Source: Scleromatobacter sp038243995
GTDB taxonomy: Bacteria; Pseudomonadota; Gammaproteobacteria; Burkholderiales; Burkholderiaceae_C
DNA: 64,000 bases
Direction: 5' to 3'
Assembly: GCA_038243995.1 (NCBI GenBank)
Contig: JBBRTV010000012.1
Location: 84,978 to 148,977 of the forward strand
The notes under the pieces were generated by a model that did not search any database, had not been told where the DNA came from, and saw nothing but the letters and a program-made list of their open reading frames with translations. Of this stretch, positions 1-7,816 are shown piece by piece. How positions within the stretch are numbered: the stretch's first letter is position 1; each line of letters opens with the position of its first letter. Made by a program: the position numbers and the translations under genes.

Positions 1-43
1 CGGCGAGCAACAGGGCGGTGATCCGGGCAAGTGTCTTGGCCAT
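1..43 (-). CDS. 5' end of an exported protein (partial)
   Basis: Only the first 14 codons lie in the window; the gene runs off the left edge. They read MAKTLARITALLLA, a basic start followed by a hydrophobic stretch, as in a Sec signal peptide. A GGAG Shine-Dalgarno (SD) motif sits about 6 bases upstream of the ATG. The gene is divergent to the LysR gene at 147, a common arrangement for a regulator and its target. The mature protein is unseen, so no function is assigned. Confidence 0.5.
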   Translation of the reverse strand, partial: MAKTLARITALLLA

Positions 44-90
44 GAGGGGCTCCGGGGGTGGCGTGATCGTGCTGGTAAGGATATGACTGC

Positions 91-115
91 TTATATCGCG
101 ATGGAATCGATATAA
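91..115. promoter_or_regulatory. Inverted repeat, likely LysR operator
   Basis: A perfect 8-bp inverted repeat, TTATATCG at 91-98 and CGATATAA at 108-115, is separated by 9 bases. It is the only AT-rich palindrome in the gap between the divergent exported-protein gene and the LysR gene starting at 147. Position and size fit a LysR-family binding site. The regulator-site link is inferred from location only. Confidence 0.5.
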
Positions 116-146
116 TCAGGGCGTGTTGGTAAGCTGAACTGACCAG

Positions 147-1064
147 ATGGCCAAGATTGCGCTCAACGTTCTGCCCACCTTCGTCGCGGTCGCCAAGCTG
201 GAAAACCTGCGCATCGCGGCCGACTCGCTGCACCTGACACACAGCGCGGTGAGCCAGCAGATCGCCGGGCTCGAGGATCGTCTCGGGTTCCAGGTCTTCG
301 ATCGGCGCGGGCGCCGCGTCGTCCTCAACGCCGCGGGCCAGGCCTTGCTGCGCAGCGTGGAGCCCGCGCTCGAACTGATCCACGCCGGCGTGCAGGCGGC
401 GACCATCGCGGCCTGCGGCGACGGGCAGCCGCTGCGCCTGACGATGATCCCGTCGTTCGCGCAACGCTGGTTCCTGCCGCGCATGGGCAGCTGGCGCCAG
501 CAGCATCCGGACATCCCGCTCGAGATCGACGCCTCCATGGAGGTGGTCGACCTGCAGCGCGAGGGCTTCCATGCCGGCCTGCGCACGGGCGAGGGCCCCT
601 GGCCCGGGCTTGTCTCCGAGCGGCTCTACGACGGCCCCACGCCGTTCGTGGCGGTCGGCTCCCCGGTCTCCGCCAGCCGCCTCGCGGGCAAGCCCCTGGA
701 GGCACTGGCGCGCGAGCCGCTGCTCGGCGACCGCGAGCTGTGGAACCGCTGGTTCGCCGCCGTCGGCGTCACGGCGAGCCCGATGCCGGTGGCGATGTTC
801 AATGATCTCAGCCTGATGCTGCAGGCCACGGAGCAGGATCTCGGGCTTTCCGTCGTGCGCGAGATGTTCGCCGCGGACGCCTTGCGCCAGGGCCGGCTCG
901 TGAAGCTGTCCGAGGTCTCGTTCATCCACGAAGGCGCGTCGTCGCACAAGCTCGTCTATCCCCCCGGCCTGGAGGACTGGCCGCCGCTGCAGGCCTTGCG
1001 CGCGTGGCTGCGGGCCGAGCTCGAAGCGTCGCTCCAGGCCCTGCAGGCGCAGCGCGAAGACTAG
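147..1064 (+). CDS. LysR-family transcriptional regulator (GcvA-like)
   Basis: Cytoplasmic DNA-binding regulator of 305 aa, normal length for the family. The N-terminal winged helix-turn-helix (about residues 5-64) contains the LysR pattern AADSLHLTHSAVSQQIAGLE. The rest is the periplasmic-binding-protein-like effector domain (about 90-295), most like the GcvA/AmpR subgroup. It is divergent to a partly visible exported-protein gene, with an inverted repeat in the gap, so it probably controls that gene and itself. It could also act on the quinoprotein gene downstream. The effector is unknown. Confidence 0.9.
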   Translation: MAKIALNVLPTFVAVAKLENLRIAADSLHLTHSAVSQQIAGLEDRLGFQVFDRRGRRVVLNAAGQALLRSVEPALELIHAGVQAATIAACGDGQPLRLTMIPSFAQRWFLPRMGSWRQQHPDIPLEIDASMEVVDLQREGFHAGLRTGEGPWPGLVSERLYDGPTPFVAVGSPVSASRLAGKPLEALAREPLLGDRELWNRWFAAVGVTASPMPVAMFNDLSLMLQATEQDLGLSVVREMFAADALRQGRLVKLSEVSFIHEGASSHKLVYPPGLEDWPPLQALRAWLRAELEASLQALQAQRED

Positions 1065-1293
1065 CCGATCGCATGTGACCCGTTGTCACGCGGCACACGG
1101 CGCGCACTGTTCGACCCTGGAGCAATCGCTCGCAAGCGAAACGGGGAAACCCGCAGCGCGACCCGCGTTCGCTGCCGCATTCGGGGCCGTTCGAGGCCGC
1201 GCGTCGCGTGGCACGGACATTGCGCTTTCCGGTATCGGGCGACCCCGCTTCCGCGGCGCGTCGCCCACCCGCGAACCCCTACGAGGAGACAAC

Positions 1294-3099
1294 ATGCATC
1301 CCAGAATCCTGACCCTGCTGATCGCAGCCGGCGTGTCCGCCGGCGCCTTCGCCGACGGCGTCACCGACCAGATGATCCAGACCGAAGCGACCGCGACCGG
1401 CAACGTGCTGACCTGGGGCGTCAACACGCAGGGCCAACGCTATTCGCCGCTCAGGCAGGTGAACGCCGCCACCGTCGCGAACCTCGCTCCGGTGTGGGCC
1501 TTTTCCTTCGGCGGCGAGAAGCAGCGCGGGCAGGAATCCCAGCCGGTGATCTACAAGGGCCGGATGTTCGTCACCGGTTCGTACTCGCGCATCTTCGCGC
1601 TCGACGCCAGCACCGGCAAGAAGCTGTGGAAGTACGAGCACCGCCTGCCCGAGGGCATCATGCCTTGCTGCGACGTCGTCAACCGCGGCGCCGCGCTGTT
1701 CGACAACCTCGTCATTTTCGCGACGCTCGACGCGCAGCTCGTCGCGCTCGACCAGGCGACCGGCGACGTGGTCTGGAAAGAGAAGATCGACGACTACGCC
1801 GCAGGGTATTCCGCCAGCGCCGCGCCGCTCATCGCGCAGGGTCTGCTGCTGACCGGCGTCTCGGGCGGCGAGTTCGGCGTCGTCGGCCGCGTCGAGGCGC
1901 GCGATCCGCGCACCGGCAAGCTGGTCTGGTCGCGTCCGACCGTCGAAGGCCACATGGGCTACACCTACGACAAGGATGGTGCGAAGCACGAGAACGGCAT
2001 CAGCGGCACCGCGGGCCAGACCTGGCCGGGCGATTTGTGGAAGACCGGTGGCGCGGCGACCTGGCTAGGCGGCACCTACGACGCCAAGACCGGCCTGGCC
2101 TACTTCGGCACCGGCAACCCGTCGCCGTGGAACAGCCACCTGCGCAAGGGCGACAACCTGTTTTCGTGCTCGACGCTGGCCATCGACGTCAAGACGGGCC
2201 AGATCAAGTGGCACTACCAGGGCACGCCGAATGACGGCTGGGACTTCGACGGCGTCAACGAATTCGTCACCTTCGACATGGACGGCAGGCGCGTCGGCGG
2301 CAAGGCCGATCGCAACGGCTTCTTCTACGTGATCGACGCCACCGACGGCAAGCTGATCAACGCCTTCCCGTTCGTCAAGAAGATCACCTGGGCCAGCAGC
2401 ATCGACCTCAAGACGGGGCGCCCGAACTACATCGAGGCCAGCCGCCCGGGCGACCCGACCGCCAGCACCGACGGCAAGAAGGGCACGTCCGTCTTCAACG
2501 CGCCCAGCTTCCTCGGCGGCAAGAACCAGATGCCGATGGCTTACAGCCCCGACACCAAGCTGTTCTACGTGCCGTCCAACGAATGGGGCATGGAGATCTG
2601 GAACGAGCCGGTGGCCTACAAGAAAGGCGCGGCCTACCTCGGCGCGGGCTTCACGATCAAGACGATCAACGACGACTACATCGGCTCGCTGCGCGCGTAC
2701 GACCCGAAGACCGGCAAGATGGTCTGGGAAGTCAAGGACACCGCGCCGCTGTGGGGCGGCGTGCTGACCACCGGCGGCAACCTCGTCTTCTGGGGTACAC
2801 CCGAGGGGTATCTGAAAGCGGCCGACGCGAAGACCGGCAAGGTGCTGTGGCAGTTCCAGACCGGCTCCGGCGTCGTCGCGCCGCCCATCACCTGGCTGCA
2901 GGGCGGCGAGCAGTACGTGAGCGTCGTGTCCGGCTGGGGCGGCGCCGTGCCGCTGTGGGGCGGCGAGGTCGCCAAGAAGGTCAACATGCTCGAACAGGGC
3001 GGCATGGTGTGGGTCTTCAAGATCCCCAAGGCCGGTGGCAAGCCCGCTGCCAGCAGCGCGATGGCCGACGCCCCCGTCAAGCTCGCAGGGAGGGAATGA
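1294..3099 (+). CDS. PQQ-dependent alcohol dehydrogenase, lanthanide-type active site
   Basis: Periplasmic quinoprotein of 601 aa. The ATG at 1294 follows a GAGGAG SD and starts a signal peptide (MHPRILTLLIAAGVSAGAFA). The product is an eight-bladed propeller of the methanol/ethanol dehydrogenase family with the vicinal Cys125-Cys126 pair that contacts PQQ. No CxxCH motif is present, so it has no fused cytochrome c domain and needs a separate electron acceptor. The active-site motif is WDFDG, with catalytic Asp317 and a second Asp319. In XoxF and PedH that second Asp marks lanthanide dependence; calcium enzymes have Ala or Ser there. Substrate unknown. No PQQ biosynthesis, xoxG or xoxJ genes are nearby; a HiPIP gene follows. 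Confidence 0.92.
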   Translation: MHPRILTLLIAAGVSAGAFADGVTDQMIQTEATATGNVLTWGVNTQGQRYSPLRQVNAATVANLAPVWAFSFGGEKQRGQESQPVIYKGRMFVTGSYSRIFALDASTGKKLWKYEHRLPEGIMPCCDVVNRGAALFDNLVIFATLDAQLVALDQATGDVVWKEKIDDYAAGYSASAAPLIAQGLLLTGVSGGEFGVVGRVEARDPRTGKLVWSRPTVEGHMGYTYDKDGAKHENGISGTAGQTWPGDLWKTGGAATWLGGTYDAKTGLAYFGTGNPSPWNSHLRKGDNLFSCSTLAIDVKTGQIKWHYQGTPNDGWDFDGVNEFVTFDMDGRRVGGKADRNGFFYVIDATDGKLINAFPFVKKITWASSIDLKTGRPNYIEASRPGDPTASTDGKKGTSVFNAPSFLGGKNQMPMAYSPDTKLFYVPSNEWGMEIWNEPVAYKKGAAYLGAGFTIKTINDDYIGSLRAYDPKTGKMVWEVKDTAPLWGGVLTTGGNLVFWGTPEGYLKAADAKTGKVLWQFQTGSGVVAPPITWLQGGEQYVSVVSGWGGAVPLWGGEVAKKVNMLEQGGMVWVFKIPKAGGKPAASSAMADAPVKLAGRE

Positions 3100-3110
3100 G
3101 GTGAAGGGGC

Positions 3111-3130
3111 GGGTGCGCTTTGGCGCACCC
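3111..3130 (+). terminator. Hairpin between PQQ dehydrogenase and HiPIP genes
   Basis: Perfect 8-bp stem GGGTGCGC/GCGCACCC with a TTTG loop, starting 11 bases after the quinoprotein stop codon. No T-run follows directly, so it may be a weak terminator, an RNA-stabilising element or a processing site that lowers downstream expression. Confidence 0.5.
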
Positions 3131-3182
3131 GGCCTGCGGCGGCTCAAATTTTCGCGGGGCCACGCCTCGCAACGGAGATCCC

Positions 3183-3497
3183 ATGACCGATTCCACACGA
3201 CGCATCTTCATCGCGCGGTCGCTCGCCGGGGGCTGCGCGCTCGCCGGCGCATCGTTCGCGCGCGCCGCGACCCATGTCGACGAAACCGACGAGACCGCGG
3301 CCACCCTCGGCTACCGGCACGACACGAAGCTGGTCGACGCGACGAAGTATCCCCAGCACGCGGTGCAGCAGCGGTGTGCCGATTGTTCGTTCTTCCAGGG
3401 CGCGCCGACCGACGAGTGGGCGGGCTGCGCCATGTTCGGGCGCAAGCAGATCAACGCGAATGGCTGGTGCAGCGCCTGGGCTCGCAAGCCCGGCTGA
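3183..3497 (+). CDS. High-potential iron-sulfur protein (HiPIP), Tat-exported
   Basis: Small periplasmic electron carrier of 104 aa. The start at 3183 has a GGAG SD upstream. The N-terminus STRRIFIARSLAGG with a following hydrophobic segment is a Tat-type signal, as expected for a protein that folds with its cluster before export. The C-terminal half has four Cys with HiPIP spacing: CADC, a Cys about 14 residues later, and a final Cys in NGWCSAW, giving one [4Fe-4S] site. It follows the PQQ dehydrogenase after a short gap with a hairpin, so it may accept that enzyme's electrons; this is inference. Confidence 0.9.
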   Translation: MTDSTRRIFIARSLAGGCALAGASFARAATHVDETDETAATLGYRHDTKLVDATKYPQHAVQQRCADCSFFQGAPTDEWAGCAMFGRKQINANGWCSAWARKPG

Positions 3498-3734
3498 CGC
3501 GCGGCAACCGATCGGCGAACGCCAGCAGGGTCGCGCCGATGTCATGGCCAGCCCTCGCGGCGGCTCTTGAAGTCATGGCCAGGTCGTTGGGCAGCAGGCC
3601 GTTGCCGCGCGCCGGCGCCGTTTCGCGTTCATATGTCGCACGCGGCGTGGGGGCGCTGATCGTTTTCCAGCACAGGGCATTCCCGGACCCGATATCCTGG
3701 ACGAAAACATCATCGTCGTTCAAGGAACCGGATC

Positions 3735-4541
3735 ATGGCCGCAGGCAGACTCCCCACCTACTTCATATCCCATGGAGGCGGCCCCTGGCCCTGGATGAAG
3801 GAACAGCTCGGCGGCGCCTACGACAGGCTGGAAGCGGCGCTCGCGCACATGCCCAAGGAGATCGGGCAGCCGCCGAAGGCGGTGCTGATGCTGTCCGCGC
3901 ACTGGGAGGCCCCGGAGTACACGGTGCAGTCGCATCCGTTCCCGCCCATGGTCTACGACTACGGCGGCTTTCCCGAGTTCACCTATCACATTCGCTATCC
4001 CGCGCCGGGCGCGCCCGCGGTGGCGCAGCGCGTGCGTGCGGTACTCGAGGGTGCCGGCATCGCGTGCCGCGAGGACGCGGAACGCGGCTTCGACCACGGC
4101 CTGTTCGCGCCGATGGCCGTCATCTACCCGAACGCCGACGTGCCGGTGCTGCAACTCTCGCTGCGTCGCGGCCTCGATCCGCACGAGCACCTGGCGCTCG
4201 GCCGCGCGCTGGCACCACTGCGCGACGAAGGCGTGCTCATCGTCGGCAGCGGCCTGAGTTATCACAACCTGCGGGCCTTCGGGCCGGCGGCGCGTGCGCC
4301 GTCGGCGGCATTCGACGGCTGGCTGGAAAGCACGCTGGCGATCGCCGATGCGCAGCAACGCAGCGCGACGCTCGCGGGCTGGGAGTCCGCGCCGGCGGCG
4401 CGTCTCGCGCATCCGCGCGAGGAGCACCTGCTCCCGCTGATGGTCGCGCTGGGCGCGGCCGAAGGGGAGGTGGCGACGCGGGTCTATCACGAGCGGGATT
4501 TCTTCGGCGGGATCACCGTGTCGAGTTTCCGGTTCGGTTGA
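3735..4541 (+). CDS. DODA-type extradiol aromatic ring-opening dioxygenase
   Basis: Class III extradiol dioxygenase of the 4,5-DOPA dioxygenase (YgiD/LigB-like) family, 268 aa, full length. Metal-binding histidines are visible at His13 (SHGGGP) and His56 (SAHWE), with a third in FDHG near residue 117 and a catalytic His in the LSYHNL segment. It cleaves catechol-type rings in the cytosol using non-heme Fe(II) or Zn. An AAGGA motif precedes the ATG. It appears to be a stand-alone gene: the aminopeptidase starts about 250 bases later. Physiological substrate unknown. Confidence 0.9.
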   Translation: MAAGRLPTYFISHGGGPWPWMKEQLGGAYDRLEAALAHMPKEIGQPPKAVLMLSAHWEAPEYTVQSHPFPPMVYDYGGFPEFTYHIRYPAPGAPAVAQRVRAVLEGAGIACREDAERGFDHGLFAPMAVIYPNADVPVLQLSLRRGLDPHEHLALGRALAPLRDEGVLIVGSGLSYHNLRAFGPAARAPSAAFDGWLESTLAIADAQQRSATLAGWESAPAARLAHPREEHLLPLMVALGAAEGEVATRVYHERDFFGGITVSSFRFG

Positions 4542-4788
4542 GCCTGCGCTGATTTTTTTCGTCGCAGCACGTCGAACGTGTTTCCGCAACCGACGCGACA
4601 TCGGGCAGCAACACGCTGGAGTCCCCGACGACGCCCTCCACCCTGCGCGTCGACTCGACAGCAGGCGCGCGGGGTCTGCGTCGGGCGGCGGCCCGCCCGA
4701 TCGGTCGCCACGGCCTGTCCGCTTGTGGTGGAATCGCGTTCCGCGGCTCGTCCGCCCAACGACGCATTCCATTTCTCAAGGCCGCCCG

Positions 4789-5832
4789 ATGACCGCTCTC
4801 CGCACGCTGTACCCCCCCATCGAACCGCGCGAAACCGGCCTCCTCGACGTCGGCGACGGTCACGCGATCTACTGGGAGCGCTGCGGCAAGCCGGGCGGCA
4901 AGCCCGCCGTCTTCCTGCACGGGGGGCCGGGATCCGGCTGCTCGGCGGCGCATCGCCAGCTCTTCGATCCCGAGCTCTACGACGTCCTGCTGTTCGACCA
5001 GCGCGGCTGCGGCCGATCGACGCCGCATGCCGAGCTCGAGGCGAATACCACCTGGCACCTGGTGGCCGACATCGAGCGCCTGCGCACGCTCGCCGGTGTC
5101 GACCGCTGGCTCGTCTTCGGCGGCTCCTGGGGCTCCACGCTCGCGCTCACCTACGCCCAGACGCATCCCGAGCACGTGAGCGAACTCGTCGTGCGCGGCA
5201 TCTACACCGTGACGAAGGCCGAGATCGATTGGTACTACAGGTTCGGCGTCTCCGAGATGTTCCCCGACAAGTGGGAGCGCTTCCTGGCGCCTATCCCGGA
5301 AGAGGAGCGCGGCGACCTGCTGGGCGCGTATCGCCGGCGGCTGGTCAGCGAAGACCTCGCCGTGCGCACCGAGGCCGCGCTCGCCTGGAGCCTGTGGGAG
5401 GGCGAGACGATCACTCTGCTGCCTGCGGCGGACCTGTCGTCGGTCCACGGCAGCGCGCATTTCGCGCGCGCCTTCGCGCGCATCGAGAACCACTATTTCG
5501 TCCACGGCTGCTGGCTCGACGAAGGACAGCTGCTGCGCGATGCCGGCCGCCTGGCCGACATCCCCGGCACCATCGTCCACGGTCGCTACGACATGCCCTG
5601 CCCGATGCGATCGGCCTGGACGCTGCACAAGGCCTGGGCGCGGGCCGACTTCCACGTCATCGAGGGCGCCGGCCACGCCTACTCGGAGCCGGGCATCCTC
5701 GACCGGCTGATCCGCGCGACCGATCGCCATGCGGGCAAGGTCGACACCGGCGGCACGGCCGGATCGATGGAGGCGGCACCCCGCCGACACCCCGCCGGTG
5801 CGTCGACGGCGACGCGGGTCAGCGGGCCGTGA
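4789..5832 (+). CDS. pip: Prolyl aminopeptidase (proline iminopeptidase)
   Basis: Cytosolic alpha/beta-hydrolase that removes N-terminal proline from peptides. The oxyanion motif HGGPGSG starts at His44 and the nucleophile elbow GGSWGS places the catalytic Ser at 113. The closing Asp and His lie in GRYDMPCP and GAGHAYSEPG. The 347 aa product is about 30 residues longer than usual; the Ala/Arg/Pro-rich tail after IRATDRHAG looks like read-through sequence. The gene overlaps the convergent phosphatase gene by 14 bases. The start follows a weak AAGG motif and matches the family N-terminus. Confidence 0.93.
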   Translation: MTALRTLYPPIEPRETGLLDVGDGHAIYWERCGKPGGKPAVFLHGGPGSGCSAAHRQLFDPELYDVLLFDQRGCGRSTPHAELEANTTWHLVADIERLRTLAGVDRWLVFGGSWGSTLALTYAQTHPEHVSELVVRGIYTVTKAEIDWYYRFGVSEMFPDKWERFLAPIPEEERGDLLGAYRRRLVSEDLAVRTEAALAWSLWEGETITLLPAADLSSVHGSAHFARAFARIENHYFVHGCWLDEGQLLRDAGRLADIPGTIVHGRYDMPCPMRSAWTLHKAWARADFHVIEGAGHAYSEPGILDRLIRATDRHAGKVDTGGTAGSMEAAPRRHPAGASTATRVSGP

Positions 5833-7390
5833 ACTGCATGCTCAACGGCGCCGCGCTGCCGTCGGCCAGCACGCCGCTGCGCGCAACCCCGTCTTCGCCG
5901 AGCACGCGCACGGTGGCCGTGGTCGGTGTCAGTTCTACTCGCACGAAGCCGGCCGCCCCGACGCCGTCGAGCGGGTAAGGCGCCGCGGTCGGGATCGTGA
6001 CGAGCTTGCCGGGGTAGTCCTTGCCCAGGCAGGTCGGCGTCGGGACAGTGTTGGGGGCCGTCATCGAACCGACCGTCCAGGTGCCCGGCTCGTCGTTCAT
6101 GTGGTCGACGTGGCCGCTGACGTAGATCGGCTGGCAATACGTGTTGACCCAGTCGAAGGGCATGTTCGCGTGCGGCACGGAGAACTCGGGCAGGCCGGAA
6201 TGCGTGCCGTCGTCGAACGCGCCGCCGCTGTGGATGTCGCCACTGAGCACGATGACGTTGCGGATGTCGGCAGCCGCGATCTGGTCGAGGATCTGCTGGC
6301 GTTCGGCGGGGAAGGCGCCCCAGGCGTCGTAGGTCTTGGTCGTCTGGTTGAACGGCACCGGGCTGATGAGGAACTTCCAGGTCGCGGTCGACTGCCGCAG
6401 CGTTGCGAGCAGCCAGTCGAGTTGGCAGGTGCCGAGCATCGTCGGCGTGTCGCCGGACTGGACGCGGCCGCTGCGGGCGTCCAGCATGATCACGTCCAGC
6501 AGCGTGCCGTACGAGAAGTGCTGGTTCACGGATTGGCAGGCACCGGCGTTGTTCAGACCGCTGTCGGCTGCCCAGACGTAGTTTTCGCGATAGGCCTGGA
6601 AGGCGAAGTCGCGGAACAGGCAACCTGCGCCGACATTGTTCGAGCAATAGTCGTGGTCGTCCCACGAATAGTAGAAGGGAGTCTGGGGGTGCGTCGACGT
6701 GCTGGCGAGCAGGCCGTTGTAGACATCCGCGCCGATCGGGTAGTCCTTGTTGCGCATGTTCTGGTGCATGCTGCGCATGTCGGCGAGGACTCTCGGATCG
6801 CCGGGGAGGAAGACGATCTTCTTGTCCGCCGCGGGATTGCGGTGGTCCATGTCGCCGATGAACAGCATGAAGTCGTTGCTGGCAGCCGCCGCGGTGCGCA
6901 GCGCGGGGCTGGTCACGAGCGCGTTCGCGAAGTCGGACAGCACCGAGAACGCGAGGCTCTGCGGAGCGGTGGACGTCGTGCGGAAGAAGTATTTCGGCGA
7001 CCAGGTCTCCGTGCCGCCCGCCTGGACGATGCCTACCTGGTAGGCGTAGGTCGTCGCGGCCTTGAGGCCGTCCAGCGCGAACTTGCCCGTGTTGTCGGAC
7101 GCGACCGCCGTGACGAGCGAACCGGTATTGGTCCAGGTGTTGGCCTTGACGTTCTCGTAGCGCACCCGCACGGAGGCGGCCTGGTTCAGGTGCACCCAGA
7201 CCATTGCGCTCGTCGGAGTAACGGCGCCGGACATCGGCGAATCGATGCAATTCGCGACGCCGGAACCGCAGTAAGTGGACGGCGCCTTCGCCGCCAGAGC
7301 CTGGCCGGCGGCGCCGGCGAGCGACATCGCGACGGCGGCGAAGGTGGCGGTGGCGCGGCAGGCGCGAGCGTGCGCGGTGTGATCGGTCAT
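5819..7390 (-). CDS. Exported PhoD-like alkaline phosphatase/phosphodiesterase
   Basis: 523 aa with an N-terminal signal segment ending near QALA. An Ig/fibronectin-like domain of the PhoD N-terminal type (about 40-140) is followed by a metallophosphatase domain (about 150-480). Metal-site motifs include SDFANA, GDMDHRN, SWDDHDY and SGDIHSGG. This family hydrolyses phosphate mono- or diesters outside the cytoplasm and often serves phosphate scavenging. A GGAGGG SD lies 6 bases before the ATG. The gene is divergent to the acyl-CoA ligase and no pho-box was recognised. Substrate uncertain. Confidence 0.87.
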   Translation of the reverse strand: MTDHTAHARACRATATFAAVAMSLAGAAGQALAAKAPSTYCGSGVANCIDSPMSGAVTPTSAMVWVHLNQAASVRVRYENVKANTWTNTGSLVTAVASDNTGKFALDGLKAATTYAYQVGIVQAGGTETWSPKYFFRTTSTAPQSLAFSVLSDFANALVTSPALRTAAAASNDFMLFIGDMDHRNPAADKKIVFLPGDPRVLADMRSMHQNMRNKDYPIGADVYNGLLASTSTHPQTPFYYSWDDHDYCSNNVGAGCLFRDFAFQAYRENYVWAADSGLNNAGACQSVNQHFSYGTLLDVIMLDARSGRVQSGDTPTMLGTCQLDWLLATLRQSTATWKFLISPVPFNQTTKTYDAWGAFPAERQQILDQIAAADIRNVIVLSGDIHSGGAFDDGTHSGLPEFSVPHANMPFDWVNTYCQPIYVSGHVDHMNDEPGTWTVGSMTAPNTVPTPTCLGKDYPGKLVTIPTAAPYPLDGVGAAGFVRVELTPTTATVRVLGEDGVARSGVLADGSAAPLSMQFTAR

Positions 7391-7816
7391 GGAACCCTCC
7401 GGTGAAGAAACAGCGGAGGAGCGGACGCCGGCAGGACGCGCATCGACGCGCCTGCCATTGGTGGACCCGGTTCTCCGGCGGTGCCGACTCGCTGTCTGTA
7501 GCGGCGAGTTCGATTACCCGGAAGGAGCTTATGGCAATCTGTAGAGTTTGTCTTCCCCCAAAAGAGCGCGAAGACTTCCTGGCAGCGGCATATTTCCGGA
7601 GCGGACGGTGATAGCCCTGTGCCTCGGTTCTTCGCGGCGAACCGGTGGGAAGCTGCGGGTCCCGGGATGCCGGCGTCGCTGCAGCGCCGACGAGCCGATG
7701 TGCGCCCGAGGCGAAAGTTGACACTGTGCCGAACACGGCCATAGACTGGCCCGAGGGAGTATGGATCGACGCCGGTGCGGCAAAAACGGATCTGGCTCAT
7801 GTGGAAGCGGCGCGAC
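7391..7816. other. Divergent intergenic region, PhoD-like/acyl-CoA ligase
   Basis: 426 bases with no convincing gene. It holds the leader of the phosphatase gene on the minus strand and a candidate promoter for the ligase near 7718. A short frame starting at 7761 has a good SD (GAGGGAG) but is out of phase with the ligase and looks non-coding by composition. Confidence 0.5.
7718..7745 (+). promoter_or_regulatory. Candidate sigma70 promoter for the acyl-CoA ligase
   Basis: A perfect -35 TTGACA (7718-7723) is followed after 16 bases by CATAGA (7740-7745), a weak -10. The position, about 70 bases upstream of the ligase start, is reasonable. Based on consensus match only. Confidence 0.35.
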
